A stretch of 14,182 nt of DNA, taken from Verrucomicrobiales bacterium. Lineage in GTDB: Bacteria > Verrucomicrobiota > Verrucomicrobiia > Limisphaerales > SXQI01. Made by a program: the position numbers and the translations under genes. Shown here piece after piece: positions 12,838 through 14,182 of the stretch. Each line of letters starts with the position of its first letter. Position 1 is the stretch's first letter. Below the pieces are notes generated by a model. The model had not been told where the DNA came from and searched no databases. It worked only from the letters and a program-made list of their open reading frames with translations. Location of the stretch: assembly GCA_005793025.1 (NCBI GenBank), contig SXQI01000224.1, positions 1-14,182 of the forward strand, in the 5' to 3' direction.

Positions 12838-14182
12838 ATGAGTTTTCACAGAATTCTCTTGGGATATGCGTTTTGTGTAAACATCGCCCTGTCCGCACTC
12901 GGTGCTCCGGAAGTGCTTCCTGTTGCGGGTTGGAAAATGGAGCTGATCGCGGAAGCCCCAGAGGTTCTCCATCCATCCGTGATCTGTAGTGCTCCGGACG
13001 GACGTGTTTTTGTTGCAGAAGACCCGATGGATATCCGGGTTCCGGTTGCCACCGCCCAAGGTAGGATTATTTGCATTCACTCGGATGGACGCAAAACCGT
13101 TTTCGCAGAGAACCTTCACGCCGTATTCGGAATGCAATACTTGGAGGGTAGATTGTTCGTGCTTCACAATCCATTCTTCACGGTTTTTCAGGATGACAAC
13201 GGAGTGGGAAAAGATCGGGAAGATTTACTAAAAAACACAAACCCGAATCCATGGGCTCTGGACTGGAACGATCATGTGCCCGCGAATTTTAAGTTGGCGA
13301 TGGATGGGTTTTTTTATTTGGCGGTTGGGGATAAGGGAATATTCGGAGCGGTCGGACGAGATGGTCGACGGATTAATTTGCAAGGTGGCGGGATAATTCG
13401 TCTGAGACCGGACGGGACGGAGATGGAGATTTATTCCACTGGGGTTCGAAACATTCTGGATGTTGGCATTAATTCGGAGGACGCAGTTTTCACCTACGAC
13501 AACACAGACGAGCATGATTGGATGGGTAGGCTTACCCATATGGTAGAAGGCGGGTTCTACGGTTATCCGCATGACTTTGTGCCGCGCCAACCTCACACGC
13601 TATGGATGATGCACGACTTTGGTGGGGGAGCAGCCACGGGGGTTTTCGCCAACACCGAGGACGGACTCCCGGACAGTTACAGGGAAAACTTGTTTTTGGC
13701 TGACTTTGGGAAACGGCAAATCCTAAGAGTTCTCACCGAGGAGGAGGGCGCGACCTATCGGGTCGTGCACTCAGAGGAATTATTCCTTGATCCTCCGCCA
13801 GAGTTTCGACCTGTGGGAATCGCTCAATCGGCAGACGGAAAATCGATCCTAATTTGTGATTGGGCCCATCGAGACACGAAGGAAGATGTGAAGGTGGGCC
13901 GCGTGTGGAAGCTGACAGCGACCGGGCTGGATTCCTCGAAACCAAAGCCAGATTGGTTCGTCGCAACTGCGATGGGGAAACCGTGTTTGGCAACGGATGT
14001 TCAGTTAGGAAATGCGTTAAATCATTCGTCAAAAAACGTTCGTCTCTGTGCCCAGCGGGAATTGGTTCGTCGAAAAAGTCACCAAATTGTGGCGAACATT
14101 TTGAGTGATAACTCGTCCTCTGGTCAGGCACTGATGCATGCAATCTGGGCTGCCGATGCAATGGATCACGGGGTCGCTCACC
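12838..14182 (+). CDS. PVC-type beta-propeller/HEAT 'membrane-bound dehydrogenase' protein (3' partial)
   Basis: The frame is open from ATG 12838 to the window end (448 codons and one base), so the C-terminus is missing. Residues 1-23 are a signal peptide (ending SALGA). Residues about 30-365 form a six-bladed, sugar-dehydrogenase-like propeller with motifs common in Planctomycetes and Verrucomicrobia: VFVAEDPMD (57-65), LAVGDKG (161-167), GGGIIRLRPDG (183-193), STGVRNILDVG (200-210), NTDEHDW (222-228), GGGAATGV (262-269) and LFLADFGKRQILRV (285-298). From about 386, LGNALNHSSKNVRLCAQREL begins HEAT-like repeats. Family members usually continue with more HEAT repeats and a C-terminal cytochrome c CxxCH domain, which would lie beyond the window. 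Substrate unknown; carbohydrate oxidation is a guess from the family name. No clear ribosome binding site precedes the ATG. Confidence 0.85.
   Translation, partial: MSFHRILLGYAFCVNIALSALGAPEVLPVAGWKMELIAEAPEVLHPSVICSAPDGRVFVAEDPMDIRVPVATAQGRIICIHSDGRKTVFAENLHAVFGMQYLEGRLFVLHNPFFTVFQDDNGVGKDREDLLKNTNPNPWALDWNDHVPANFKLAMDGFFYLAVGDKGIFGAVGRDGRRINLQGGGIIRLRPDGTEMEIYSTGVRNILDVGINSEDAVFTYDNTDEHDWMGRLTHMVEGGFYGYPHDFVPRQPHTLWMMHDFGGGAATGVFANTEDGLPDSYRENLFLADFGKRQILRVLTEEEGATYRVVHSEELFLDPPPEFRPVGIAQSADGKSILICDWAHRDTKEDVKVGRVWKLTATGLDSSKPKPDWFVATAMGKPCLATDVQLGNALNHSSKNVRLCAQRELVRRKSHQIVANILSDNSSSGQALMHAIWAADAMDHGVAH

Noticed and set aside
12829..13167. Minus-strand open frame opposite the start of the PVC-type dehydrogenase.
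   Set aside because: The plus-strand frame has a signal peptide and family motifs throughout; the minus-strand product shows no recognisable domain.
13733..14161. Minus-strand open frame of 142 codons near the right edge.
   Set aside because: It is antisense to the propeller and HEAT-like part of the dehydrogenase, and its composition (rich in R, P, S) is typical of a shadow frame.

Overview
The window looks like a chromosomal piece of a Verrucomicrobiota-type (PVC superphylum) bacterium. The main reason is the partial gene at the right edge: a secreted beta-propeller protein running into HEAT-like repeats, in the style of the large 'membrane-bound dehydrogenase' proteins that are abundant in Verrucomicrobia and Planctomycetes. 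This placement is inference; there is no rRNA or other marker gene here. No tRNA, rRNA, CRISPR array, insertion sequence or prophage gene was seen, and no gap between genes exceeds about 145 bases.

Layout. (1) Positions 2-5514, plus strand: a compact phosphate operon, pstC (5' end outside the window), pstA, pstB, phoU, phoB, phoR. Several junctions overlap (TGATG at pstC/pstA, ATGA at phoU/phoB). PstCAB imports phosphate, PhoU links the transporter to the kinase PhoR, and PhoR controls PhoB. pstS is not in the window and is presumably upstream. (2) Positions 5658-8392, plus strand: two overlapping genes that are the most interesting part. The first is a membrane protein with about ten helices. 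It repeats, at identical spacing, the copper-ligand motifs of the PmoC/AmoC subunit of particulate methane/ammonia monooxygenase. The second has a signal peptide, a periplasmic beta domain, two helices and a His-rich periplasmic part, which is the layout of PmoB. No separate pmoA gene is present. (3) Positions 8420-10433, minus strand: an AI-2E family permease followed by a secreted beta-propeller protein with repeated NGN turns. (4) Positions 10499-11227, plus strand: a Bax-inhibitor-1/YccA family membrane protein. (5) Positions 11248-12709, minus strand: the two subunits of a class I (iron-sulfur) fumarase-type hydratase. (6) Positions 12838-14182, plus strand: the PVC-type propeller/HEAT protein, cut by the window end.

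How they fit together: the pst-pho block is a standard phosphate uptake and sensing unit. The copper-motif pair behind it has its own 143-base leader, so it may be independently expressed. The sequence shows no direct functional link between that pair and phosphate. The remaining genes are housekeeping or envelope genes in divergent and convergent pairs.
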